60,655 bases of DNA from Nanobdellati archaeon (GCA_014384375.1 JACNFY010000016.1:1-60655); one strand, 5' to 3'; shown: positions 31,932 to 41,736, counted from the stretch's first letter. Notes: generated by a model not told the origin, from the letters alone. Numbers and translations are program-made.

Positions 31932-33451
31932 TATAACACCTTCTTGCAAAATCTTAAAAAGTCAAGTTTATAACTGAAAAGGTCTCTTATATCCTCGATA
32001 CCTAATTTGAGCATTGCCAGTCTATCAATTCCAAATCCCCAAGCTATAACAGGTTCTTTTATTCCTAATGGTTCTGTCATTTCAGGTCTGAAAATACCAG
32101 CTCCTGCTAGTTCCATCCATCCAAAGTCTGGGTGCTTAGCAGATATTTGAACAGATGGCTCTGTGAATGGAAAATAGTCTGGAAAGAATTTAACCTCTTT
32201 TGCTCCAGTCATTTCTATTGTGAAATCTTTCAGTATGCCCAATAAGTCTCTAAATGAAAGGTCTTTTCCAACAACGAATCCCCCTAATTGATTGAACTCT
32301 ACTCCATGAGTCGCATCAATTACATCAGGTCTATAACATCTTACAAGGCTAAAATATTTTCCTGGTATTTTAACTCCTTTTGCAAGGAATCTTGGAGAGA
32401 TTGCTGTGTCATGGGCTCTTGGCATTAATTGTGAAGCAGTCTTTTCACTCCATTCATAATTCCATCCTGTTGAGTTGGTTTCTCCACCATTTTCATGTGC
32501 TGATTTTACTGCTTGAATGATTTTCTTTGCTGGTAATGTGCCTGTTTTGGGTTCTTTTATCCTATAAGCAGCAGACCAAGTCCTAGCAGGATGACCTTGT
32601 GGTTGATACAGAGCATCGAAATTATAGAACTCGAGCTCTATTATCGGACCACTCATCTCAACAAAGCCCATAGAGACAACTTTTTCCCGCACCTTATCTA
32701 TGAATTCAGAATATGGTTGTCTCTTACCGGCGAATATCTTCGGAACATTTATAGAGATGTCATATGCTCTGAACTTTTTTTTCTTCCAAGAACCTTTTTT
32801 TAGCATTTCATGTGTTAATTTGTCAACACGCTCTTTTTCGGAAACACCTATTTTTAGAACTTTTTTCCCTAGCTTTGTCAGAGATACTTTCTTGATTTTT
32901 TTAACTTTTTTTTTAAGAATTTTCTTTCTCTTTATCAAATTGTCAAATGAAAATTTCTCCTCAGGATCTAAAGAGCTCACTTCAAATGGAAATTCTTTCT
33001 TAAGAAACTGTTCCTCCAAAAATTCTTTCTCCAATAGTTTTTTACCCTCCTCTGTTAGTTTGACTTTTAATCCTCCGTCTTTTTCAACTATGACTGCTGC
33101 TTTCTTCTTCAAAGCACCTATGCAAACGTTAACTTCATCATTTTCTAGGCTTGCTAGTTTCTGGATTTCATTAACATTGGTTTCTCTGGAACTTGCTTGG
33201 AGGAATCTTCTTTCAGGAAGACCTTCCCTTGCATACTTCCTGCCATTTTCATCTAAGAATATTAATTCTTTTACTTTTTTCTTTATATTCACTAATTTTT
33301 TATTATATAACCATTGAACACCTCTGGTAGTTTCTACTTCTTTTAATGAGGATTTCTTTGCTAACTTAGAAATTGTTATACCATCAGATATATTTGGGAG
33401 AACTTTCCTTTCAAAAGAGTGCAATTTATCCAATATATTGTTGACGTTCAT
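31931..33451 (-). CDS. pheS: Phenylalanyl-tRNA synthetase alpha subunit
   Basis: This is the 506-aa catalytic chain. Residues 1-110 and about 150-200 form winged-helix tRNA-binding domains. The class II core includes GFVEMSGPIIELEFYNFDAL, ARTWSAAYR for the Phe/ATP site, and motif 3 in AWGFGIDRLAMLKLGI. Its TATA-like box (about 33477-33486 on the minus strand, TTTATATAC) is at leaderless distance. It is the first gene of the pheS-pheT-LOG unit. Confidence 0.96.
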   Translation of the reverse strand: MNVNNILDKLHSFERKVLPNISDGITISKLAKKSSLKEVETTRGVQWLYNKKLVNIKKKVKELIFLDENGRKYAREGLPERRFLQASSRETNVNEIQKLASLENDEVNVCIGALKKKAAVIVEKDGGLKVKLTEEGKKLLEKEFLEEQFLKKEFPFEVSSLDPEEKFSFDNLIKRKKILKKKVKKIKKVSLTKLGKKVLKIGVSEKERVDKLTHEMLKKGSWKKKKFRAYDISINVPKIFAGKRQPYSEFIDKVREKVVSMGFVEMSGPIIELEFYNFDALYQPQGHPARTWSAAYRIKEPKTGTLPAKKIIQAVKSAHENGGETNSTGWNYEWSEKTASQLMPRAHDTAISPRFLAKGVKIPGKYFSLVRCYRPDVIDATHGVEFNQLGGFVVGKDLSFRDLLGILKDFTIEMTGAKEVKFFPDYFPFTEPSVQISAKHPDFGWMELAGAGIFRPEMTEPLGIKEPVIAWGFGIDRLAMLKLGIEDIRDLFSYKLDFLRFCKKVL

Positions 33452-33534
33452 GTTCTTTATTCGATTATTGAGAGTAGTATATAAATTTTATTAATTGATT
33501 ACTGTATAGAAACGTAATAGAGAAAAAGAAAAAA

Positions 33535-34341
33535 TTAAGCCTTTATAGGCTTCATAACTTTCCAGGCAAGTTCAAACAAATCTTCAAGTGCAGATGAAAA
33601 GAAAGGAGTGTTTATCCATATACCTATGTCATAGGTTGGGTGGACTTCTGAGTCATTCATCACCATAAATACAATCTCTTTTCCATCTACAACTATGAAT
33701 CTTGCTTTTTTATCAGTGTGCTTAACTTCTGCAACTCCTTGAACTAGTTTTGCAGCTTCCATTGACTCTTTGGTTAGAGGAGCCGCAATCCTTATCTTTA
33801 CACCCCTCTTCTTTACTTCTTCAAACACAGGCATTAATCCCTCAACTTTTCTCATCAAACCCTGAGCTGTTGTCATTATTGTAACTGTTTTCTCTGCATT
33901 TTTTATTGTTAATTCAAGGTGGTTGTATAAGTTATGTCTTCCTCTTAGAGAACCAGAGATGTCTGAAGGTTCTATAAGCTCAACACCTTGTGTATGTAGG
34001 GAATTAAGCTCAGTTATGACATCTGTGTTTTTCAAGTTTTCTAGCTTGCTCACTTGTTTCTCTGCTATAGTCTTAACGTTTTTCTTTACCCTTTCAACAA
34101 CTTCTTTTGGTGGGACTGCTAAGTACTTTATTGGTTTTCCTATCTTCATTACTACAAATCCTTTTTTTTCTAGGCTTTCTAGTACGTCGTAGCTTCTGCT
34201 TCTTGGCACGTTTGCTATGTCGCTTAGTTCTCCTGCTGTGCTTACTCCTCTTGATAGAAGAGCAGTCCAAATCTTTACCTCATATAAATTAAGTGAGAAA
34301 TACCTTCTCAACTGGCTTAGAAACTCTTCTTTAACTATCAT
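33535..34341 (-). CDS. TrmB-like transcriptional regulator (copy 2)
   Basis: This is a 268-aa paralogue of the regulator at 7315. The winged helix (about 18-58, containing ANVPRSRSYDVLESLEKKGF) is identical in protein and, for 116 bp, in DNA. The effector domain (about 110-268, GRHNLYNHLELTIKNAEKTV and after) is similar but clearly diverged. The start has a good GGAGGT site, 6 bases away, and a leader follows a TATATATA box near 34405-34415; a TTTTCAATATT element overlaps the probable transcript start and may be an autoregulatory operator. Ligand and target genes are unknown. Confidence 0.87.
   Translation of the reverse strand: MIVKEEFLSQLRRYFSLNLYEVKIWTALLSRGVSTAGELSDIANVPRSRSYDVLESLEKKGFVVMKIGKPIKYLAVPPKEVVERVKKNVKTIAEKQVSKLENLKNTDVITELNSLHTQGVELIEPSDISGSLRGRHNLYNHLELTIKNAEKTVTIMTTAQGLMRKVEGLMPVFEEVKKRGVKIRIAAPLTKESMEAAKLVQGVAEVKHTDKKARFIVVDGKEIVFMVMNDSEVHPTYDIGIWINTPFFSSALEDLFELAWKVMKPIKA
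34157..34272 (-). repeat. 116-bp block identical to 7381-7496 (inverted)
   Basis: This is the partner of the block at 7381-7496. As a perfect inverted repeat 27 kb apart it could allow inversion of the segment that carries hef, primase, the ribosomal operon and pheST. Confidence 0.95.
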
Positions 34342-34485
34342 TTATTTTACCTCCTAAAAAGTAGGACTAATCACCCCTTTTTAATATTGAAAACGCATAA
34401 CTACTATATATATGTTACTATTTTTTACGCTTTCCCAATAGTCAAAAAGTATTGTTTTTAAAAAAGTTTTGCTTATCAGAATTAT

Positions 34486-35310
34486 TTAAAACTTCTTTAC
34501 GACGACAAAGTATTCATTTGGAACCTCAAATTCCTTATAGAAAAAACCCTGTTTTTTTATGAAATTAATAAGCCATTTTCTTTTAGATTTAGCTATTTTT
34601 TTACCCCCGCCCAAACTTATTTTAGAAAAAGAAAAAACCAGCCAATTTGCGTTTATATTTTCTATCAAATTTTTAGAAATATTTTTTTCCCTAACTTCAA
34701 GGGAATCAAGTGTTTTAAAAAGAAAACAAATCTCTGCTTTTATGTTCTTTACTTTGTTATGCTCACTAACAAGATCAATCTGAATGGTTTTTCCATGTAT
34801 TCTAGTTTTTGCAAAGAGTTTTTGTATGAATTCAAGATCTTTCGAGGATATATCAGATGCTATATAGTTTGGTTTATATCCAAGCCACAAATAGCTTATA
34901 GGATTAAGACCACACGCAAGATCAAGAATTGTTTTTTGTTTTCCTGTAATCCTTAATATTTTCTCATAAACCTCATCATAGAACGGAAGTCTTTCCTTTG
35001 TTGATTTGTGCAGATTTAGTATCTTTGATATAATTTCTTCTTGATTATCCTTGCTGATTTCAGATAACAGTTTTTCTTTTTTAGAATAATTCTTCTCTAT
35101 GAATACTCCATAGATTTCCCTTAACTTTTTTCTGACTTCTTTTAATGTTCTTTTATATTCCTCACTCCTTTTATTGAACTCTTTAAGCTCTAATCTTTTC
35201 TTTATTTTTTTATTCTTCTCAAAATAATTTTCAAGTTGTTCTTTTACAAATTTCTTATTCAGATTCCTCAATTCTTTCTTAGATAGTATATCTTTAACTA
35301 AGCTTTCCAT
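34486..35310 (-). CDS. FmrO/Arm-type 16S rRNA methyltransferase homologue
   Basis: This 274-aa SAM-dependent methyltransferase resembles the FmrO/ArmA/Rmt group that makes m7G1405 in 16S rRNA and blocks aminoglycosides. An N-terminal helical region (1-95) precedes HKSTKERLPFYDEVYEKIL, which matches the HxSTRERLP motif of that group. The SAM loop is LDLACGLNPISYLW, and the C-terminus has FSKISLGGGKKIAKSKRKWL and VPNEYFVVVKK, also family-like. The start overlaps pelota by 13 bases, so both are made together. The target in this archaeon is unknown; a house-keeping rRNA modification is more likely than resistance. Confidence 0.8.
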   Translation of the reverse strand: MESLVKDILSKKELRNLNKKFVKEQLENYFEKNKKIKKRLELKEFNKRSEEYKRTLKEVRKKLREIYGVFIEKNYSKKEKLLSEISKDNQEEIISKILNLHKSTKERLPFYDEVYEKILRITGKQKTILDLACGLNPISYLWLGYKPNYIASDISSKDLEFIQKLFAKTRIHGKTIQIDLVSEHNKVKNIKAEICFLFKTLDSLEVREKNISKNLIENINANWLVFSFSKISLGGGKKIAKSKRKWLINFIKKQGFFYKEFEVPNEYFVVVKKF

Positions 35311-36347
35311 CTTAGAATTCCTGCTATTCCAGAAAGAGAATCCAGACTTTTTTGAGCTTCATCAGAACTAATAATATGGACTCTTCCATCCATCTTCTCA
35401 CAACTCAACATTATTTTTTCCAATTCTTCATACTTGTTTTTCCCCCTACACTTCTGCAAGAATGAATGACTGACTAATAAGTCACTTACAGCTCCGAAAA
35501 GAACTTTTTCCTTTGTTTCCTCAAAACCATAACATGCAGAGTCGTTTGACACTCCTTGAAAAAGCTTATCAACTAGCTTTGACTCTTGAGCAGCCCTGTT
35601 TTGCTCCAACACTTTCTGGAGTTCATCTCTTTTCATAAGTTCTGCTAAAGCTCTTTCAGTAGCCTGTGAAACAGTAGCAAGAACAATTTTCTTTTTCAAG
35701 TCTTCAGGAATCACTTTCATAAGGTTTTCTTTCCAGAAACCAGGACTTGCTAGGATTATGTTATTTATCTCTCTTGATTTGTCATATTCAACTATTTTTT
35801 TACTAATCTCATTATAGAAATCATCCTTTGAGATATGTTTTTCTTCTTTTTTCTGTACATCTCCCGCTATTTTTCCAAGGATGCTATATCCGTATCTTTT
35901 TAGTTTTGCAAAATAAGCTTCTTCTCTGTCAAAAACAACCATTAATATGTTGATAGGTGGCCCTTTTGATGCTTCTTCAATTTTTTGTAATTGGTAATTT
36001 AACCATTTGTTTTTTATAATTGTAAAAACAGAATTAACTTCCAAATTAAAGCTGTGATGATCATTTCTGGCAACCTCTTCAGGTCCTTCAATTATTGTTC
36101 CTAGAACTCTGAGTATTTCAGAGTTTTCAGAAATCTCTGTTTTTTCAACTTTTATTGATAAGAAAATCGATTTTCTGACAACTTTTATATTCCTATCTGA
36201 GGAGTCTCCTATCTTTATCTTTCTCTCTGTTTTTCCTTTTACGATATCATTTGGTTCTATAACCTGGTTAAGAACCCATATATCATCAAGATTTTCTATT
36301 TTAAGAGTTAATTCTTGTTTTTTGAGGTTTTTCTTTGTTATTTTCAT
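35298..36347 (-). CDS. pelA: Pelota (Dom34-like mRNA surveillance factor)
   Basis: This is the 349-aa archaeal pelota, an aRF1-like protein without GGQ that enters the empty A site of stalled ribosomes with aEF1A and calls ABCE1. An Sm-like N-terminal domain (1-125, with EGPEEVARNDHHSFNLEVNS), a central domain (about 135-265) and a C-terminal eRF1 domain-3 type region (about 270-349) are all present. The TATA-like CATTTAAAGC (about 36371-36380) is at leaderless distance. The methyltransferase downstream overlaps it. Confidence 0.95.
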   Translation of the reverse strand: MKITKKNLKKQELTLKIENLDDIWVLNQVIEPNDIVKGKTERKIKIGDSSDRNIKVVRKSIFLSIKVEKTEISENSEILRVLGTIIEGPEEVARNDHHSFNLEVNSVFTIIKNKWLNYQLQKIEEASKGPPINILMVVFDREEAYFAKLKRYGYSILGKIAGDVQKKEEKHISKDDFYNEISKKIVEYDKSREINNIILASPGFWKENLMKVIPEDLKKKIVLATVSQATERALAELMKRDELQKVLEQNRAAQESKLVDKLFQGVSNDSACYGFEETKEKVLFGAVSDLLVSHSFLQKCRGKNKYEELEKIMLSCEKMDGRVHIISSDEAQKSLDSLSGIAGILRWKA

Positions 36348-36401
36348 GCTTGGAAAAAGTCAGGTAACATGCTTTAAATGTTTTATTAAAAAACCAATAA
36401 A

Positions 36402-36413
36402 TTTATATATATT
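36402..36413 (+). promoter_or_regulatory. TATA-like box of envelope cluster
   Basis: TTTATATATATT lies about 26 bases before the ATG at 36433. It lies in an 85-bp divergent promoter region shared with pelota. Confidence 0.5.
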
Positions 36414-36432
36414 GTATACAGTATTTCAGTAT

Positions 36433-37620
36433 ATGCTAAGAAGAGGACAACAACCAGCCGCGTCAGGAGCAGCAGTTCTTGTGATTATAATTACTGCTAT
36501 TTTAATTTTATATATTCTGTTTTTACCACCTGAAGATAGAGCTGAGTTGCTTGGTGAGGAAAACAAGACTGAAGATAAATATAAAACCCCTTCAGGCTTT
36601 AACGAAACCTTGCTTCGTGAGCATATCGGTAGATTAGATTATTTAAAATTTGATTATCGGGAACACGATATTCCTTCATTCAGAATTTATTCAGAAAAAG
36701 AAGGTACAGCAATAAAATCTATTAATTCATTGTATGTGAGGAAAAGTTTAGGAGAAGAAAAATTCTTTGATTTAAGTTTTGAAATTGAGGAGAGGTTAAC
36801 TACTAATGCTATGCTTGCTTTTAATGTTAAACGCTCTAGAGGAAGGCTTGAGCTTTATTTAAATAACGCAGAAATCTTTAACGGAGTTCTAAGTGAAGGA
36901 ACTCCTAGTCCTATTGAGCTTCCAAAAGACTTTTTGAATGACAAGAATGTTTTATCATTCAAAGTTTCTAGCCCCGGAATTGCTTTTTGGAGAAACAATG
37001 AATACTTACTGGAGAATGTTGTAATAACAGGAGATGTTCTAGACGTAACTCATAGTAGAAGTAGACAATTCTTCTATATTTCAGAAATTGAGAACCTAAA
37101 CTTAGAGTCTGTAAAGTTGAAATACTATCCCAATTGTGATATAAGATCAGTTGGGCCACTACTTATTTACTTGAATGGTGAAGAAGTCTTTTCAGGGGTT
37201 GCAGATTGTGGAATTTATAACACTTTATATGTGGATAAGAACTCGGTTTTTGAGGATAGGAACGAGTTAGAATTTGTAGCCACAGAAGGTTCTTACTTTT
37301 TTGACAGGGTTTCTGTCAGAACAGAATTGAAAGAACTTCTCTACCCTGTTTATTATTTTGAACTAGACGAAAGCTTATTCGATGATGATGAGTTGAATGA
37401 AACATTCAATGTAACTCTAAGATTAAGATTTGTGAATGAGGATGATAAGAGATTGGAGTATCTTATAAATGGAAGAAGAAAACATATAAGAACAGATGAA
37501 TTAACGTATACAGCTCGTTTAGACGATTACGTGTTGTCAGAAACTAACTCTTTAGAGATAATACCGAGGACGGTTATTGATATTGCAGAGTTGCTAGTTA
37601 CTTTAGATGAAGAAAGCTAA
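36433..37620 (+). CDS. Membrane-anchored protein with repeated beta-sandwich units
   Basis: This 395-aa protein has one N-terminal membrane helix (about 13-31) followed by PPEDRAELLGE and a long extracytoplasmic part. Three related segments share the pattern L-x-L-N-x-x-x-[IV]-F ... L-x-F: LELYLNNAEIFNGV, LLIYLNGEEVFSGV and LEYLINGRRKHI, each followed by an N-x-L-x-[FI] strand, as in jelly-roll or galactose-binding-like modules. I chose the ATG at 36433 because of the TATA-like box; the frame stays open for 37 codons upstream inside the pelota promoter. It is the first gene of an envelope cluster of at least six genes. The family is unnamed to me. Confidence 0.7.
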   Translation: MLRRGQQPAASGAAVLVIIITAILILYILFLPPEDRAELLGEENKTEDKYKTPSGFNETLLREHIGRLDYLKFDYREHDIPSFRIYSEKEGTAIKSINSLYVRKSLGEEKFFDLSFEIEERLTTNAMLAFNVKRSRGRLELYLNNAEIFNGVLSEGTPSPIELPKDFLNDKNVLSFKVSSPGIAFWRNNEYLLENVVITGDVLDVTHSRSRQFFYISEIENLNLESVKLKYYPNCDIRSVGPLLIYLNGEEVFSGVADCGIYNTLYVDKNSVFEDRNELEFVATEGSYFFDRVSVRTELKELLYPVYYFELDESLFDDDELNETFNVTLRLRFVNEDDKRLEYLINGRRKHIRTDELTYTARLDDYVLSETNSLEIIPRTVIDIAELLVTLDEES

Positions 37621-37622
37621 AA

Positions 37623-39155
37623 ATGGCTGATTCTCAATCAGGAGGTGGGGCTGAAAAAGCTAGAAAAGCAAGTAACTATGCTAAAAATAAATGGGATTCA
37701 TTTGTTAATTATGCAGAGGTTTTTCCTCAAGATAAAGATTTGCATGTTTTTCTGTTTCTAATTTTTGCTTTGATACTTCATTATATTGACGGACGATTTC
37801 TTGCATTTTCTCCTGCGAGTTATTATATAATGATATTACCATACGCTATTTTAACACTTCTAGGTCTTTTCTTTGTGTTCGGATCAGGTTTTTCTTTATC
37901 TTCAGACGGAATATATATAATAGGTGTCTCTGTAGCTGCTGTTGCAATACCAAGACTGGTTGTGTGGCTAGTGTCAGATTATACAATAGGTAGCAGAGTT
38001 GCCTCTTCTGTTTTAATAGCTGCGCCTGTTTGGCTGTTGTATTTATACTCTAGTAAGAGATATTCTTCTCCAAGAGTTCGAAAGTGGGGAGGACTATATC
38101 TCTTTGTGTTTCTATTTTTTGCTTTGATTAAAATAATACCTACTTTGCCTGTAGCTACGGGGCTTTCACCAGAAGGAATAGATGTTGGCATAGCAAAGAG
38201 AGATTTAAGTGACCTCTTTAGTCCAAAGAAAGCTGGTGAAAGGCTTTTTAGTTGGCGTGACAATCTACGACAGTTTGTTAATCAGTCTCTTGGCATGGAT
38301 TACTTCACAGGTAGGGTAGAGCAGAACAAGGATGCGCCTTTAGGTGTTTATCTCGAAGACTTGAGGCCTACAGAACCTGTTTTTTATGAAGGGAATCCAA
38401 TAGTTGTTTGGGCCAACATAAGAGGCAAGAGCTTTGAAGGAGCTATTACAGTACAAAATAGTTGTTATGCTAGTCAAGCACCACAAAAAATTTCAGGAAC
38501 AGTTTATCCTCAAACTCTAGAATTGTTCTATGATGAAGCAAGCACTTTAGAATGCGCTTTTGAAAATGAAAATAGTTTACCTGAAGGTTATTACACAATA
38601 ACTTTCCAATCTACTTTTAAGTTTCCTACTTGGGGTTATATAACATACACTTTTGTTGACCAAGAAACTTGGAAGGCTTATTATTCTCAGAAAAAAGATA
38701 TTCATCGAGAATTGGATATTCCTAGAAAGACACAAGCAATATATACAAGCGGACCTGCTGCTATAGGAATAGGTTCTGGTGACATGCCAATAACTATTAA
38801 CATTGATAATCCTCGCTCGTATTTCTTTGGTACCACTCTATCAAATGCTTGGTCTCATGGAGAAATACTTAGTGTCGAGAGTTTGGAAATAAGAACTCCT
38901 CCAGAGATAACCTTTGAAAGGTGTAATCCTTCTAACTATGAGTCTGCTAACGAATCCGATTTCAATGTTTACACTTTCTCACTTGAATCTCCTGAAAAAT
39001 TTTTTACAACAGTCACATGTTGGATGACATTAGAGAATCCACAAGAGTTTTTAGGTACAAATCTCAAAGTAATGAAAACCTTTGCAGTGAGTGCAAATTA
39101 TTGGTATATCTTAGAAAAAAGTACCAGTATAAGAGTTAAGAAGTCATTAATATGA
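37623..39155 (+). CDS. Five-helix membrane protein with large exterior domain
   Basis: This 510-aa protein has a short charged N-terminus, about five membrane helices (about 41-58, 67-88, 97-117, 125-142 and 157-175) and about 335 exterior residues. The exterior part begins near DLRPTEPVFYEGNPIVVWAN and looks like Ig-like beta domains; it has few Cys (NSCYAS, LECAFE, FERCNP, TCWMTL). It follows the first cluster gene after 2 bases and overlaps the first lipoprotein by 4 bases (ATGA), so the proteins are probably made in step. No family is recognised. It may be the membrane platform of a surface complex. Confidence 0.65.
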   Translation: MADSQSGGGAEKARKASNYAKNKWDSFVNYAEVFPQDKDLHVFLFLIFALILHYIDGRFLAFSPASYYIMILPYAILTLLGLFFVFGSGFSLSSDGIYIIGVSVAAVAIPRLVVWLVSDYTIGSRVASSVLIAAPVWLLYLYSSKRYSSPRVRKWGGLYLFVFLFFALIKIIPTLPVATGLSPEGIDVGIAKRDLSDLFSPKKAGERLFSWRDNLRQFVNQSLGMDYFTGRVEQNKDAPLGVYLEDLRPTEPVFYEGNPIVVWANIRGKSFEGAITVQNSCYASQAPQKISGTVYPQTLELFYDEASTLECAFENENSLPEGYYTITFQSTFKFPTWGYITYTFVDQETWKAYYSQKKDIHRELDIPRKTQAIYTSGPAAIGIGSGDMPITINIDNPRSYFFGTTLSNAWSHGEILSVESLEIRTPPEITFERCNPSNYESANESDFNVYTFSLESPEKFFTTVTCWMTLENPQEFLGTNLKVMKTFAVSANYWYILEKSTSIRVKKSLI

Positions 39156-40390
39156 TGAGAAAAATCTTTTTTTCAGTATTAGTTCTGTTTTTGATAGTAT
39201 TAACATCTTGTGGTCCAAAGCAAAACCCATACATTGTTGATTATTATACTGGAACAAAAGGTTTGGAATTGGAGTTCTTAGGTGACAGCCCTCCAGATGA
39301 GATATATGAGAATACAGAGTTTCCACTAGCTGTTTTTGTATCTAATGAAGGAGCTTTCTCTCTCAATGGAAGTCCTTACAAAGGACTTATCAGTTACTCC
39401 TATGATTCCTTCTATTTATCACCAATTCTAGGAACCGCTCAAGAAGAAGTATTAGACATAATGCTTGAAGGAAAGTCATATACTTATCCAGAAGGAGATT
39501 TTGAAACATTTATTCTACCAGGGTTTCGCGCTAATTCAATAGTTGGTCAAAGAGAGAATCCTCTTACAGATTTATTTGTAACAGCATGTTATCCTTACAG
39601 AACTAAGCTAACAGACGAAATATGTATTGATACATCCGCGATAACTCGTGATATAAGAGAAAAAGTTTGTACATCAGAGATTAAAGGGTATAATGGGCAG
39701 GGAGCACCTGTAGCAATCACAGAAGTAAAGCCAGAGATGCAAACATTTGGGAATAGAATAAGACCTGTGTTTTTGATAACAATTCAAAATAGAGGCTCAG
39801 GTTCTGTGCTTTCACCAGTTGATAAATCTGAGATAGAGAGAGCTTGTGAAGTGCAAACAGACTCCTCAAGAAAGAAGAACTGGAATAAAGTACTTGTAAG
39901 AGCTCAACTCTCAGGCGAAGAATTAACTTGTGTTCCAGACGAAATAACTTTGAGAGAGCAGAAAGGTTTTGCAAGATGTTATTTAAGCTCAGAAGGATAT
40001 GGAAGCTCTTTGAATTATCTTGCCACCCTAATTGTTGAGCTTGACTATGTTTATTTGTCAAGTGTTTCAAAAACAGTTAGTATTGTGAGGTCAAATATTC
40101 CAGACCTAGAGCCTTTATCTTCAGGAAACTGCGATTACTGGCAGACAGAGATAAAAGGTGTATGTAAAAATAATTGTGAATTATGCTCAGAAGGAGCTAG
40201 ATTTGCATTTTGCAGTTCAATTTATGCCAACACAAACTGGACTTGTGGATGTGGAGTAGAGGATTGCGTGACTACTTTAGCTAATAAAAAGTTGAAAAAA
40301 TTGACAGACCAAATAGAGTTTAAAGCAAGCGATTGTATATTTACCTATAATCTTTGTGAGCCAGAAAAGTTTTGTTGTGCAAAACAATAA
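39152..40390 (+). CDS. Lipoprotein A of envelope cluster
   Basis: This 412-aa secreted protein has a signal peptide ending in the lipobox VLTSC (lipidated Cys20). It shares with the two next genes the order: G-T-x-G-L-x-x-x-F with PP about 9 residues later, FPLAVFVSNEG, then TACYPYRTK, EICID, VCTSEIKGYNGQGAPVAITE and FLITIQNRGSGSV. Paired Cys suggest disulfides. Unlike B and C it has an extra C-terminal Cys-rich module (about 315-412, some 13 Cys, e.g. CKNNCELC and CGCGVEDC). The start overlaps the membrane protein upstream. Confidence 0.7.
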   Translation: MMRKIFFSVLVLFLIVLTSCGPKQNPYIVDYYTGTKGLELEFLGDSPPDEIYENTEFPLAVFVSNEGAFSLNGSPYKGLISYSYDSFYLSPILGTAQEEVLDIMLEGKSYTYPEGDFETFILPGFRANSIVGQRENPLTDLFVTACYPYRTKLTDEICIDTSAITRDIREKVCTSEIKGYNGQGAPVAITEVKPEMQTFGNRIRPVFLITIQNRGSGSVLSPVDKSEIERACEVQTDSSRKKNWNKVLVRAQLSGEELTCVPDEITLREQKGFARCYLSSEGYGSSLNYLATLIVELDYVYLSSVSKTVSIVRSNIPDLEPLSSGNCDYWQTEIKGVCKNNCELCSEGARFAFCSSIYANTNWTCGCGVEDCVTTLANKKLKKLTDQIEFKASDCIFTYNLCEPEKFCCAKQ

Positions 40391-40423
40391 TTTTAAATAT
40401 TAAAAGGAACAAGAGGTTAATAC

Positions 40424-41731
40424 ATGAACAAGAAAATTTTAATTATAATATTAATATTATCTGTGTTTCTTCTTTCTTCATGCTATGGAAGAGGCGGAGT
40501 TGATTATAAACCAGATCCTAAGAGAGAAAGATTTTATAGAGGAACAGAAGGTGTAAGGATGATAATTGATCCAGGCGTGCCTCCTCCCAGACTTTACTAT
40601 TATAGTGATGCACCAACAGATGATTATAACGCTTTTAGCATAGATATAGAGCTTCAAAATATTGGAGCTTCTTGGACAAAAGGAGGATTATATGTTTCAG
40701 GCTATGACCCAACATTAATATTTCTAGAAGATGTTAATATCCCAAAAACCAGTGGAGGCTTCTTTGATAATTGCAGAGTTGACCTTAATCTAAGAGACTT
40801 AGCTTGGGATAGCATCGGAGGTTTTCTAAACTGTAACTCTGAAGAAGGAGGATTTGAATTAGGCGGAGATCCTACAACAGGACAATTTTTTGACAGTATA
40901 AGGATAAACAATCTGTTCCAACTATTCGGCTGTGAAAATTGCCCAGAGATAGATGTTAATTGGGATAGAGCCGCTGATGCTTTAAACTTTAATTTTGATT
41001 TCTCAGCTTTCGGATTAGACTTTGATTTACTTCATCATGGGCAAGCTTTACTTGTGATATTAGATAGTTTGACATTTGACAGGTTTAATGGTAAAGCATT
41101 CAGGTTAGCGCCTGATAATTACAATTATCCAGGAGGAGAATCAACATTAATATCTTTTCCCGGGTATATTCAAAAATCTTGGCCTTCTGGTTTGGATGAG
41201 ACCTATGTGACTTTTTTAATGACTTCTTGCTATGCTTACTCTACTTATGCAACCCCTGTTGTTTGTATAGACCCTGATCCTTTTTCAGAGAATGAGAAAG
41301 TCTGTTATCCAGGTCAGATTGACTTAAAGGGAAGTCAGGGAGCCCCTGTTGCAGTAACGTATGTATATCAAGAAAACACTCCTAGAAGTGTCATATTCAC
41401 TATACAAATACAGAATGTTGGTAGAGGGACAGTTATCTACCCTGGAGACCTAGAGCTTTGTAGTCCTTATTATCCAGGAAGATTAGGTGTTCAGAGCCTT
41501 GACACAGTTATTTTAGGGGATATAAGAATGTCTGGAAGTGCTCAAAGATTAAGATGCGCCCCAAATGACAATATTATCAGACTTAGAGATGGACGCGGCC
41601 AAATAACATGTACATATGATATGGAATACGCAACTGCTAAATCTGCATATAAAGCACCTCTCATAATCGAGTTGTGGTATGGTTATTATGAAACTCAAAG
41701 AAGGGATGTCTACATAAAGAGAGTTAGTTAA
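40424..41731 (+). CDS. Lipoprotein B of envelope cluster
   Basis: This 435-aa secreted protein has lipobox LLSSC (Cys20). It shares with A and C: RGTEGVRMII, PPPRLYYYSD, FSIDIELQNIGASW, TSCYAYSTYATPVVCID, KVCYPGQIDLKGSQGAPVAV and FTIQIQNVGRGTV. The middle (about 95-215) is an insertion specific to this copy, with EGGFELGGDPTTGQFFD. GAGGT upstream supports the ATG. It follows A by 33 bases. Confidence 0.7.
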   Translation: MNKKILIIILILSVFLLSSCYGRGGVDYKPDPKRERFYRGTEGVRMIIDPGVPPPRLYYYSDAPTDDYNAFSIDIELQNIGASWTKGGLYVSGYDPTLIFLEDVNIPKTSGGFFDNCRVDLNLRDLAWDSIGGFLNCNSEEGGFELGGDPTTGQFFDSIRINNLFQLFGCENCPEIDVNWDRAADALNFNFDFSAFGLDFDLLHHGQALLVILDSLTFDRFNGKAFRLAPDNYNYPGGESTLISFPGYIQKSWPSGLDETYVTFLMTSCYAYSTYATPVVCIDPDPFSENEKVCYPGQIDLKGSQGAPVAVTYVYQENTPRSVIFTIQIQNVGRGTVIYPGDLELCSPYYPGRLGVQSLDTVILGDIRMSGSAQRLRCAPNDNIIRLRDGRGQITCTYDMEYATAKSAYKAPLIIELWYGYYETQRRDVYIKRVS

Positions 41732-41736
41732 TACTT

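Noticed and set aside
32700-33317. 205-codon open frame on the plus strand
   Set aside because: It lies fully antisense to the N-terminal part of pheS, is Phe/Ser-rich as expected for the reverse of Lys/Glu-rich coding DNA, and has no start signals.
36322-36432. 37-codon N-terminal extension of the first envelope gene
   Set aside because: It starts inside pelota and spans the TATA-like box; the ATG at 36433 followed by a signal-anchor is a better start.
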